This document shows, piece after piece, positions 34,301 to 47,800 of a stretch of DNA of 64,000 bases (position 1 is the stretch's first letter; each line of letters opens with the position of its first letter). Under the pieces are notes generated by a model. It saw only the letters and a program-made list of their open reading frames with translations. It did not search any database and was not told where the DNA came from. Where the stretch lies: the NCBI GenBank assembly GCA_933228895.1, contig OW121852.1:134721544-134785543 (forward strand). Reading direction: 5' to 3'. This DNA comes from Platycnemis pennipes (Eukaryota > Arthropoda > Insecta > Odonata > Platycnemididae). The position numbers were made by a program, and so were the translations under genes.

Positions 34301-37300
34301 ATACTTTATGTATCGATATACGAAGTTATCGATTGTCGACTATGTCAGCTGGTGTGCCAAGCAGAGTCGCCTCACTCGCTCACTAGCCGTTGTAGAGTTA
34401 AGCTCGAGTTAACAATTGTTAAGAGAACACTGTGATCTTATGTTTCGTTTAATAAACGTGATCTCTGACTAAACTATTTTATATTCACGAATCATACCAT
34501 CCAACAGTTACAAAAGGCGATTGAGAACGTTCTAAATTCTGAGCAAATTCCAGTTAATCAAAAATTGAAAGTTAAAATCCTTGGCATTGCAATTTTTCCA
34601 TTTTTTGCATAATTAATTAGGGCATACCAACTATGCATTGAACCAATACGATTTCTAATAAATAATGGGTCTGAAAAGATTTCCTAACTGATTCGTACAG
34701 AAGCGTGAGTTAAAAAAGCACGAGTTAATAAAGTGAGTACTGTATTAAAGTATTTGAAGGCTGTTATTTTTTAAATCTATCAAATTTGCCACTAATAAAA
34801 TCAAAGGAATTGCTTTGATTCTTGTTTGAAATCTCTGCCCTATTTATTTCCTAACTTATCCTGCTGTCTTTTACAAATTTACTTTTTCGGTGAATCCATC
34901 CTTCATAGTACCTTACACGGTATTGCATTTTGCAAAACAGCCGACTACTTTTTCTTTGCGTTAAATGCTCTTGCAAAAGTGTCCTTCACATTAACCCCTC
35001 CACAAATCCCATAAACCTCCTGTTCAATGTATTACTCACCTTAAATACGAAGAAAAATATTCCCAAGCTCCTCCTCTTAGTCACGAATTTTCATGTCCAG
35101 CGTCGCTCTCCTCCGGATTGATTTACTTGAATTCACCTTTTAACTTCCGCCTTTAAACACTCCATGGTGATAGCTATTCTAGATCTCGCATTATACTTGG
35201 CACGGCCACAGAAAGCCTTGTCATATTTTCACCAACATTTAATGCTCCACTTAGGTTTCACATCGCATCACTTCATTCGACTCCTATACCCAGCCAAAAC
35301 TTTACTAAATAAAGCGCGTTCACTCAGAATATCTTTGTTAGGTGGGGAAGTAGACGCTTAAAATGCAATCCAGTAAGTCATGCATACCGCTAGGAAATAA
35401 CGATCATATATCCTACTACAAATATTTTGTTCTTACTCCTTGAAAAAATTCTCGTGTAATGGAAAACTCCTTATTTCACTCAAGGATTTCTTGTTCACTC
35501 GCATAAACTGTTTACAGTAATTAAGAACTTGCGACTGTTATTTGTAATTTCGCTATATTTTTCGCTGTCACTCGTTCCACCTTGACTTAGCGAGAACGTC
35601 AATTCTACCCTATTCGAGTCGGCTCAGAATGACGCATGCAAGCGTCATCACTCTAAACCAGAAGGTTGTAATTCTTTGGAACTAACAGTATCTGCTAAAT
35701 ATTTCCGCTGGTATTGCGTCAATATACCGTAAATTATTGTTGTCCCATCTTTGCTTTCAAGTAATCATAGCAGTCGTTAAAACCCCAAGTCGTTCCCACG
35801 GAAGAGCTTTGGGTATTTCCACACATTTTATTTTCGTATCCCAATCGCACGCTATCCCCAATTAAATATAATGATGCCCGAAAGAGTATCCTTCGAAACC
35901 CCGGAAAGAATATTAAAAGAAATTTCAGAGAATGAACCAAATAAATAGCAACCAAACCAAAGGTCATTTCAGCCTGAGCCCCCCTTCCCCCCAGGGTTAA
36001 ACCCAGCCCCCCCCCCTTCCTCCCAGGGTTAAACTGCGGTCGAAGAAACAACCAACGTCACGGAGAGTTTCAGAATTAATACAAGAATTAGGGTGGGAAT
36101 CATTATCAGGGCGTACAGATTAAATCTATTAGAGAAATTTCAATCAGATAGCTTTACTGAAGATGTTAGGCACACATTAAAAACACCAGCGTATTATGCT
36201 AGATTCTACCAAATAAATAAGATTAGAGAGCTAGATTGTCCTACTGATGGATTCAAAATGGCATTTTTCTCCCGTGCTATAAGAGAACAGAATAGGCAGC
36301 ATAGCAAAGGGATAGGTAGGGGAAATATTTTAGAGTAGTCTGTAGTGAATGATGCATGTAATTACCCCTTAAATACTATAGACACTAACAATCTAGTTGC
36401 ATGAGACCCTATAGTTGCTTGTTTGCAAGTCAATGGTGCATGTTTTGGTGATATTCACCCCCTGCCACACACCCTCACGGTGGCTTGCAGGGTATCGTGT
36501 AGATGCAGATGTAGATGAGATTCCTGATAATAGTATGAAACCATGGTTGTGGGAGCCTTAACAGTGATGCTAACAGCGGCGGCTCCTGAACATAAACAAG
36601 CTTCATCTTTTAGCGCAGCACGACATTATGAATGGCACAGCTGATTTGCTTCGGGGAAAGCGTCCAAAACTTGCCCCTCCATCCCTGGCTCATAAGCACC
36701 TCAAACACTTCTCTCTCTCAGCGCCCGACTCGACAACACTCGCTCTCAATCCATCTGCGTTCTCCAATCCTCCCTTTCCCTCTTGTACACGAGAAGTATG
36801 ACATTGTTGGTATCTGATAAAGGCAATCAGTAATTTCACATATAATTTATAATAGACTTCATGTGAAGAACTAATTGAATTCTTAGAGCACATAATTGCA
36901 AAGCTGCGGCTAAGAGTTCCAAGGGTTTATTACGCGTCGAAGAAAAAGGCTGTTATTAAGTAAGGAATTTCCCTAAGTTCCATTATGTAAGGAAGTTCCG
37001 CGCTGGCAAAATGTTGATACCGGATTCTCAAATTTTCTCTATACTTACTATCATCGCTCCCAATTTTTCGAAATTGTATACAATTAAAAATTTCTATTTT
37101 CATCATCATCATCATTGGTCAACAATCCTAGGATTGGTTTGACGCAGCTTTCCACTCGATTCTTCTATCGGCCAACCTTTTCATTGTGACGTAATTCTTC
37201 TCTTTTACACTCTTCACAACCTGTTCCATATATCTCATACGATGCCTGCCTTTTCCAATCTTCCCGTTCACTTTTCCCTCTACGATAGTCTTCATCAGGC

Positions 37301-40300
37301 CATCGTGTCTCAAGATATGGCCGATTAAGTTTTCCCTTCTTCTTTTTAGTCAGTTGTCAGCAGACTTCTCTTTTCTCCTACTCTTCTTAGCACTTCCTCG
37401 TTACTTACTCGGTCGATCCATTTAATCTTCAGCATTCTTCTGTAACACCACATTTCAAATGCTTCCACCCTTTTCTTCTCCGCTGCTCTCATCATCCATG
37501 CCTCACTTCCATAAAAAAACATGCTCCAGATGTAAGTTCTGATGAACTGTTTCCTTACTTCTATGCTTGTATTTCCTGCTGTAAGTAGATTCTTCTTTTG
37601 AAAGAATGCCCTCTTTGCCTGGGCTATTCTACTCACTATTTCTTTCTTGCTTCGTTCATCGTTGGTTACTCTGCTTCCCAGGTAACAGAACTCTTTCACC
37701 TCTTCCAATTCTGTTTTCCTAGTTTAACGTTGGTTTTGGTCTCTTCTTTCTTGCTGCACACCAATATCTTAGTCTTCTTATTTATCTTCAGCTGATATCT
37801 GGCCATAGCCCTTTCCATGGTTGTTAGCATCTTATTCAGCTCCTTCTCTGTCTCTGCTATGAGAGCTATGTCATCAGTGAATCGTAGCATACTGATTGTT
37901 TCTCCGTGAATGTTCACTCCAGAACACTTCTCCTTGACTTCATTGATGGCTCTCTCGATGTAAACATTAAAAATTACGGGAGACAGTGCGCAGCCTCGTC
38001 TCACTCCTTTCCTTATTCTTGCCTCTTCACAGCTGGGTCCAGATTTAATCACAGCAACTTGGTTTTTGAACAGACTGTGTATAATTCTTCGGTCATTGTA
38101 GGAAACTCCAATTCCCTTCAGAATTCCAAGCATTGAATCCCAATCCACGTTGTCAAAGGCCTTCTCTAAATCCACAAATGCAATGAACGTCAGTTTGTTC
38201 TTCTCCATTCTCTTCTCTATAAGTAGCCTAAGGGCCAATATTGCTTCCCTTGTACCCTTACTTTTCCTGAATCCGAATTGATCTTCATCCAGGAACTCCT
38301 CTGCTTTTCGTTCCATTCTTCTGTAGATGATCCTGGTCAGTATCTTCGATGCATGTGTCGTCAGGCTTATAGTCCTAAAATTTTCGCATTTCTCCGCTCT
38401 CTTCTTCTTGGGAATAGGAATGATGATGTTTTTCTTGAAGTCCCTTGGAATTTCCCCTGTTGAATACATGTCGCAGATGGTTTTGTAGAGATGAATTAAT
38501 GTCTTCTCTCCTGCATTTTTAAATAGTTCTGCAGGGACATCATCAATACCTGAGGCCTTATTCATCCGAAGATCCCTTACTGCAGCGTCGATTTCCGATC
38601 TTAATATTGATGCCCCCGTATCATCTTTTTCCACTTCGCTTTCCTCTTCAATAGCTTTTGTGCTGAGATTTTTTCCATTGTATAGCTCTTCCAGATACTC
38701 TTTCCATCTCTTCACTTTGTCCTCGTTTTCAATCAAAATTTCTCCATTCTTATGCCTTATGGCATTGCATCTTGCGCTCCGTTCCTTGAAGTGGTTCCTC
38801 ACTATGCTGTAGGCTGCTTCCACCTTTCCAAGTGCAAGGTTGCTTTGTACATCTTCGCAAAGATTTTTCAACCACAGCTCTCTAGCTTTCCTTGCTTTGC
38901 GGCTTATTTCGTTCCTTAGTCTTTTGTAGCAGAGCTGCCCTTCTTCAGTTTTCGCATTCTTGTACTTTCTTCTTTCTTCAATCAATTCTAAGACTTATTT
39001 CTATTTTAAGTAATGGAATTTAAAAATAACCTGGATGAGTTGTAAAAAAGCACTCATTAAAGACCTTCCAATTATTCCTAAACTTGCGACACATTAAAAT
39101 ATTCAATGACCATAAATGCAGATTTTATATTTCTCGTGCCAAGCACTTAGGCGAGAGTTCATAACCAATATCCATCAACGTATGTCAGCAACAGATCTCA
39201 GCTACCCCAAATCTTGGAATTTCTCTTCTCGTTCTCGATCAATTCTTTTTAAGTCCTCAGTTTTCGTTCTAAGCTCTTAATAACGAACGCTAAAGTTTTT
39301 CTTAACCATACCTACTTGTTCAGGGTTAACTCCTTAAGCCAGTCCATCGCTTAAACAAGTACGAAGGGAAAAATATGGAAATCAACGAATTTCATCCTCC
39401 GGATCCTTCACTCAATAAATCCACTCCACAAGTCTAAAGGAAACGGAATTTTAGAAGTGCGGCATTATGAAAATGCGGCAGCATAAAAGGATATGGTCTC
39501 TTCTTTTACAACAACAACTGCTTTGTAAATGCGAAATGTTTTCCGTTTCGCTTTTAGATAACGGTCAGCATTGCTTCACAATATTGCCGCAAAAAGAGTC
39601 GTGGAATTGTTTGAGATGACATGATTTGAACCGCATTTACATCTAGTTTTTAAGGAGTTTCCTCAAGTGGGGACAAATATCTTATGGGCTTGTATCTTCG
39701 CAGGTGATATTCCCCGTCTCGGCCGGCGACCAGTGTGAGAACACTCTTCACTTCCTCACTGAGCTGGGCATCGGCAGGAAGCTGAACTCATTGGTAAGGT
39801 GCGTAACATGAGAGAGAGAGAGAGATAGCGCATGTCCCCATATATGCACTGACGTCTGAATCTGTGACTGTTTTCCACAGGCGAAATAGCTTGCGATGAA
39901 TTTCACTGAAATTTTGCATCAACGGGGAAATACACAAAAGAAGACTTTGGGTTTAGCATGGCAATATTTCCAGTCTGAAGTCACAGTGCCTGAAAGTATG
40001 AGCTCTGAAATGATAATCACTCGTTGAAAAAAAATGTGAGGACTGCAATATTCACGCCATCTTGCCTCGAGAGTTCACGATGAAGATCGTCATTCTCATA
40101 GCGAGTCAGGCATCGCCGAATTCCGCTACTAATCTTTAGTTTTCGTATACGAGGGAAGGAAGACATTGTAAATATGTCGATTCGCTAATCGATTCCTCCA
40201 ATTTTATGTTCATGTTCCAGTCTACCGTAGTAAACCGGAGTTCGCAAAATTTTTTCACATCATCAGCAAAAATATTGTCTAGGAATTTGCTAAGTACGTA

Positions 40301-41834
40301 GATAAACTCTATATTTCAGCCAATCGAAAATGTCCAATTAGCGGTTGGCTGGTTTTTCTCGGGTGGTGCTGTCTGGCGGAAGAGGAATTCTGGTCCACTG
40401 CAAGTGACTGCAGCATCGCCGCGAGGAGGAGCAGCTGATCAGCATTTGCTGTAGGCGCGGGGGACTGTAGGAGGGGGGGGGCCGTTGGTCAGGACACTTT
40501 GGGCTCAGAGATGACTTACGCCACGGTCTGTTCGCGACGTGAACCTCCTGTTTTATAAATCCTTATCAAATAACTTGCATTGGAATCATGATTAAATGGA
40601 TACAATATTCCCCGCCTCATTTTGAAGACTTAAGCATCACATGTACGGCTATTAATTTAGAGACGGAATAATCGCAAAAAAAAACTATTTCGACCGAAAA
40701 ATAAGTAATCATGACCCCCAGTGCAATGATATGGGCAAGTTGAGATTTTATACTCAGGGAAAAGTGCGTAAGATCATTGGTCGCTAAGAAAATACTTGAA
40801 AGCCGAAGTTCAGAGGGCGTAATGCAGAGGTCTCTGTGATTTTCCATGCTGCAATGATAATATTTATTGCGAAGCGTCGGCAATAGCTCACCTATCACCC
40901 ATCGATTAATGGACTCCTGTAGGATACATTGGGCATACATTTTTTCACATCTTCGTTAGATCCGGCACTTAAAATGTAGATAACCGAATCGATATTTTGA
41001 ACCAATTCGTAGGACGGGGCACGAAGGACGGGTTTCAAATCCCGGCGTCAGGATCGCCACTCAATCACTCTCTCACCTGAGTGGCCTTTGAATGCGGCAC
41101 AGACTGTTTCATCGGCGACGGACGTTTGGTGCCCCTTTCCAATGTGAAATCAACTGCTTCTGCCCCCTGCGAACGAATTGAATGAAGAAAATCAAATTCA
41201 CAGTCTCAAGTCACATGAGAAAATATTTGCATAAAATTGTTCGTATCGTCATCTCTTTGGTAATAAATCACTTGTTGTGCAACGTAAATCCTCGCATTAA
41301 TAAAATAATATTTGGAAAACGAGTTCTTTAACTTCTAATGTGCTTATCATTCACTTAAATTAGAAAACTTTCATGTAAATGGATGAATTCAGTTGTAAAC
41401 ATTCGAACCTTTTGAAGTGTGTCAATGAAGTGCGATCCTCTCGATATTTACAGGTAGCTATGGCTACCAGTAAATATCGAGAGGAATTCAATCAAGATTT
41501 CACCAATTTCACCACAATTGGTTTGAAACTTATAGTTTTAGTATTGATATATATATTTCATTTTCACTGGGTGGTTGATTTTTATTTAATTTCTTCCTAC
41601 GAGATCGTAATGTAATTATTCAAACGGCGGACTGTCACGAGAGAATGCACATGGTCCCGTGTCGGTCCGTAAACTTGTTCCGGGGTAACTTCTTCCCTCG
41701 TCTTCTCACGGACGAGAGGTGCTAATGACAACACTCTCCTGTTTTCCGCAGCGTGCTCCCTTGCAACGTCTTCAAGCAAAACAGCGGCAATGACGCGCTC
41801 CCGGAAGACGACGCAGAGTAAGTAAACAGCCTAT

Positions 41835-41885
<51 letters not shown>

Positions 41886-44800
41886 ATCGCGATTGCATTC
41901 TGCGGAATCTCCTTTGCCGTTCGCTCGAAACCTATACGACAGATGAAATTCAGCGTCATGACTTCTCTTCACCATCCATTCTACAATCACGACTCTTCCG
42001 ATTTCGTACTCGTCTGAAGCATTCTATATTGAAGTTTCTTAACTTCGAACGGAGAGGCTATACGAAAAAGAACAATGCAACACTAATAAAACTGGCATCG
42101 TACTGTTTTGCCATCAACAGACTCACTGAAAGGCCGATTACAAACTTTAAGCGGGAGAAATACATTTGGATGATGCCAATAAAAAGGGAAAGTCTAAAAT
42201 GCAATAAGTAACGGTTATTATCACTTTCTTTGGTGTTCGCAAAGTATGTATGTCCGAATCCAGCCGAAAAAGTATTTCCATTGATCCTTAACCAATGGGA
42301 AATATGCATGAAATTTATTTCTCGAAGATTAATGATGTACTTGATGCGAAATTTTCTCACCAATTTACATATAAAAGCCAATTTTTTCTACGCCCACCAC
42401 AAAGATTATTAAATGACATTAAAATGTTCTCGGAAATTGACGAAAGTCACGTGACCTGAAACACCTTCTGACGTCACTGCACGGTATGGGTTCCATATTG
42501 CTACGGAGATAGACATTTATTTTTAACAGAAAACGAAGTGAATATCTTGTTTTGAGGTTTTTAGCCGTTTCTCGAAAGAAACGATGACTGAAAAAAGACT
42601 TAAAAAAGCACATTCCGACAATTTCCTTTGGTTTTCTCCCTCATGGCGGTTCTCTTCTTAAACAAACCAGCGATTGCATAGACGTAGTAGAAATTCTTGG
42701 GCACTAAACAGGCATTATGTAATTAATGGACGATTTGCTCGTTACCACCCATACTACGTGAATAAAAAATCGAAATGCAATTGTTTATTGCAATAAACAA
42801 ATGAGACAAATACATACGTAATCGCCAAGTATTCATTAAACAACTTACTTCCACGCATAAACAGATAAACAACGCCCTTAGTGATACCGTACCGTGACGT
42901 CATGCGATGACGTCGTGTTTTTAAGCTGCCGAAAAAGTACAATTTTCAAAGAGTAATATCTTTGTAACGCAACTTAATTCTTCAGCAAAATTTTCGCCAA
43001 GCACATTTTAGCTAATAAATTTCACATTCAAATAGTTATAAAAAATAGTGCATGTTCCCCATTGAATCGCGTGAGTTGTTTTTGGCTAGGTCTAGAAACT
43101 TCTCCAAGTCCGCTCTCCGGTGCCTCATTGAAGCAGAATGTGAATGGTGGCTGACGATTGAAGAAATGACGACATGAGAAGCGTATTTCGCATCGCATTA
43201 AGCCCCTGGCTCTTGTGCCGGTGGCGGAGAGTATATAGTTCAGAGATCATCTGAACTCGTGGATGCACTGTGGGTTACCGTAACCTCGGAATGTTGGAGG
43301 AAAAGGATGCGTTCCGTCTCCTTCGGGGGAATCCCCACTTCCTCACCCCGCCTCGATGGACGACCGTGTTAGTTGGCCAGTTGGATGTTACAGCACGCCG
43401 AATCGCAGGGTACGACCAGCATAGAGAGTTGTTACACCGGTGGGCCAATGGTAGCCAAGGACAACGGGCGAAGATAATGAGTTTGCATGCCCACATGTGC
43501 AGAGGCATAGCTTGCAATCAAATTAATGAAATTAGTGAATATCTTCAATGCTCACACGTCTCTACATTTTATTTATCTATCTCTCTTGGTAACAATATGG
43601 TAACCGTCAGGTCTGTCGACTGGATATAATGCAGCAATTTATTTAATACTAATACATTCTACATTAAACTTTGTTTAATTCCCAACTAAAGCTCATTAGT
43701 TAAAATAACAAATAAGAAAAATGCACCCATTAACACAAAAAATAAACATTAGTGGAATGAAAAACAATTATTTAAACGAGTAACGATAAAAAACTTCTTC
43801 CTTTTCAATCAACATATATTCATGAATTACTCCTTGATAACACTTCTTAATGCACATATCTAATATAATTGGGACTATTAGAGGCATTCTTGTTGTCACG
43901 GCTCTTGAATTGTATTTCTCTCACTTTGAAAGATTGGATTTCTATTTCCCACACCTTTGCCTGTTCAGATTCAATCATTGTCATTTCATGGTTGGCTACT
44001 CCTCCTTATCTACGAAGATATTCGTAGCCAATTGGGAGAAAAATATGAATCTTCCAATGTACTCATGGCGTCAAATTGAGCCTGATCCCAATATAACGAT
44101 ATCACGATATTTCCAACTTATATATATAACGCTAAGCGAAGAATGCATTTCGACACTTGACGATATCATGTTCATGATATCGTGCAATATTCAAAATGGA
44201 ATATCGCACAGCCCTGTTAATGGCATTTGTCAATGGCACGTGGCTGTGGAATTGCTCTCATGCCCAGAACTCAGTCTCCCCCTTGGCATCTACATCTACA
44301 TAATACCCTGCAAGCCACCATAAAGGTGCGTGGCAGGGGGTGAATTCTCACCAAACATGCACTACATATCATGCATAAAAAATTACCAATAATATAGGTA
44401 CTACTCTAGACTTCAATTTTTTTTAAATAAAGGATATAGATATGATTTAAAATAAAGGAAGGAGTATAGAAATAGCAAAGCAAGCATGCAATATAATATC
44501 TGTTAGTTGGGTAGTCCTTGCACCAACATACAACTACTATCCATCCATTGATGAACAGTGTCTTCACGACGAAGGGGCACGTGTCCTCTCACCAGTTTGT
44601 TCCGTTTCTTTCCGTGAGGGCGGCGCTGCTGCTGGAGCCAAAGGCGGGAAGCAAGGCGTGGGGCAAGTTCGTGGATTCGGTGCGCTCGAAGCTGACGGTG
44701 GCGCAGGTGGTGGACGGAGTGAGAAGCAGCGGGGAGCTCACCTTCGACTTCGTGCTGCTGGTCGTCACGGCTGGGTGAGTCTGAGGGTGTGTGGCAGGGG

Positions 44801-47800
44801 GGGCGAATGTTCGCCAAACGCGCACCAGAGTTCACTTCTACCACGCACCTGAGGCGAGATTCCTGTGGTTATTTCTATGCAGAGCACACATCAGCAATTC
44901 CATCATTCATCCAACACGCAGGCACGTAGACAGGAGGGGGGGGGGGGCTTCTGGTGCTTCCGCCCCCCAATTTTAGCGGTGGAATTTACCTGTGAGAAGA
45001 GTTAAGTATGGGAACTGTAGAAGTAATTACCAAGCACTGAAAATTAAGGGAAGAGATTTTTAACATGTCGGCACCGAATGGGAAATGCTGATTTGTTTCA
45101 AGTTACGCAAGACTTAGCCCCCCGGCTCCCTCCCCGAAAAAAATTCTGGCTACGTGCCTGCCAACGTGTAGAGAACCATTTTAGAATAACTACAGGCACG
45201 AATCACACACCTTAGTATTATTTCACGCGGGCGCGCTTGAATCCTAAAACAAAACCAGCAACTTCATTTGATCACAGTTTGTTCCATCAATCTAATTTGT
45301 ACCATTTCATTCCCAGGCTAATGTAAATTTATTTCACGAAGTTAATATGACGTAAGAAGTGTTGACATATCTATGGTGACGAATTGTTTTGGGAAAGAAT
45401 TAATACTTATTTGAATGTGTCTGTGTTTTCCTTTCATCTTATACCTGTGGTTCTCTCTACCGATGTAGCATGGGACCTTCGCACGGTGTCAGAGGCGAAT
45501 TCGTCTGCCATTCACTTCTGTACAAGCCCTTTAAGTCCCTGCTTGCTTTATTTGTGTTTGAAGGTTCTCCCCCATCCTTTTGTCTCAATCATAGAAGTTA
45601 CCCCCTTATCAGAACAAATGTCCACAAATCTAGCTGCTCTCCTGTGAATTTAAGCAGATTCCTTTATTAATTCTTCTTGAGTCCCAAATACAGGAGGTAC
45701 TTATATTCCACTTTTGGCATAACTCACAGGAAGTAACTCGTCTCCATAACGTTTGCCTACCAACAGTCTAATGAGTCCAATTTTCTTCAAGGTGGACCCA
45801 CAAATTGTTTTTATATGTGTTCCCCGAGTAATTGTGGTGATTGGGGTGGTCCACAGGTTTTGCCTATGCTAAGGGAAAAGCTCGCTATGCGAAGGGAGAC
45901 ACGTATGATGATAAAAGTCACGCTTATCAATTTAGATAGCGTGTTACCCTTCTATGGAAACACAGTTTTTATAAATGCTTCCACCAATCTCCTGTAAACT
46001 CATTCAATAACAGTCGAAAATCTCCTTCCATTGGTGTGCGTTGGCAATTAGCCTCGGGTAAGTATTAGCACATCTGGTAGTTATGGATCCCGCATGTATG
46101 TGTGCACGTCGACTAATTATTTGTGAAACCTCAATTAAAAACTGGAAAATTGTTACCAAGAATGGTATTGCATTCAAATTATTGAAATCGGATCATTTCA
46201 TTGGTCGACCACCTTAAAATCATTTTTTCAAGATGTTCTTCAAGTACATATCTCAAAGAAGCATTCTCAGAATGTTTTATCAACAAAAAGTTTTTTGCAT
46301 TGCTATGGCCAAAAGTTATTGGCTATCTAACTTGAACCCCTTCCCAAAGAAAAATGTCTGCGCCAGGCATTCTTAAGAAGCGCCTAGTGTCATACCCTGC
46401 CGCTGTGTATTTCCCGTATGGTGTGCGACATATTATGTTGTGGCGTTCGCGTAGCGGTCCTACCCTGTCCGAAGCCCTGGCATCAGCATTCTGAAAGAGA
46501 GAGAAAGAGTGCTTCTCAGTTCGCAGAGAAACTGAATCGCTCCACTGCCTCTACTAACTGCCCCGCAGAAAGTGTCGCAACATTCTCAATCAGAGAAACA
46601 TGACCTCTGAGTGAAGAGTTCACACGGTGCGTTTTTCCTTGACTTTAGCTGGATTTCGTGCGTTCTATACTCAGCGGGCGACGAAGGTGGCCGCTAAGCT
46701 GGGTTCGCTGATGGTTGTCGGTTCACACGTAGCAGGAGCTATCCTCCTTGCTTACTCTTCTTAGAGCCTCAGCTCGAAGACGTTTATTGCGATAGTTCCG
46801 ATTACGAACTGCATATAAACAAGTTTCGTCTCTATACGCTTCGATAAGCACCGCAACTTGATCCTAGTCTATAGATTTGCACTCATTTTTAAACTAAATA
46901 TCGACCATGAGATGCTAAAGCAGCACCAGGCAAAACCTTTATTTTGATCACGTGATGCAAAGCTGGACGATGATTGGCCGGCAACAATAGCATCAGCAAA
47001 GCACGCAAGGAAAATAACACCGGACTTAGGCCGGGATTACGATGAGAGTTTTCTGACTTGACGGAAACGGACAGTGGTGGCATTTTTTGAAGTTAGGAGA
47101 ATACGCAATGAAGCTAATCACCACGGACGGACGTTGACGTGCCGTTGACGTACGTTGAGGAAAGCTTGTCAAGGTCTAGCTTTCCCGTCGCGTTGGTTTC
47201 CGTCATCCAATCACGAGTGACTTGAAAATCAAGTGAGGGTAAACACATTTCAAAAAATTGTTTTTACTACTGAAAATCGTCCTTTTTCAATGAATTTTTC
47301 ACAACACATCCTGCTATGTTCACACTTCACGTATGCTAGAAAATTTCAGAAAAAAGGTAAAAACTTACGGTTTTGCACCAATTCGAACTCAAGAGGTGAC
47401 TGTTCGTCGCTACGCCATATTTGAAAATGGCAGTGTTTCCAATCTGCCGTCGATCGTGATATGCCATGAACAATTGAGCCGCTGGCGTTCACAGCCACCG
47501 ACCGTTTCCGTCGCGTCAGAAAACGTTCATCGTAATCCCGGCCTCAACCTCGAAATCAAGCAAGCTATCCGTCAGGGCAGCCGGACAGCAGTCAGCGTTT
47601 CCAGCAAGCGAGCACGCACGGCACCAGCACCAGCACTCCACGCAAGGAATCCATCTTCGGGGAAAAACGCACAGCGTGCACGGGGCTTTAAGTGCACCTC
47701 TCGCCTAATTGCATCTGTTCGGTGTTCCCAGGATGGTGGCGGCGATGGGCCTCGTCGAGAACAGCTCCGTGAACATCGTGGCCGCCATGCTCATCTCCCC

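Larger units (their letters stand above)
29814..34506 (+). mobile_element. Complete copia-type LTR retrotransposon
   Basis: Two 237-bp LTRs (29814-30050, 34270-34506) start TGTTGG and end CCAACA and differ at one position (C versus T near 30044). A 5-bp target duplication, GTTAC, flanks the element (29809-29813, 34507-34511). The gag-pol order gag, protease, integrase, RT, RNase H identifies Copia/Pseudoviridae. The near-identical LTRs indicate a recent insertion. The coding region is broken by a 167-bp MITE and by one nonsense codon near the 3' end. It lies in intron 2 of the DUF389 gene, same orientation. Confidence 0.97.

Noticed and set aside
37906..38463. Plus-strand frames within the LINE
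   Set aside because: Antisense shadows of the LINE RT.
41772..41990. Poly-Gly protein frame
   Set aside because: It is only the translation of the poly(C) tract on the other strand.
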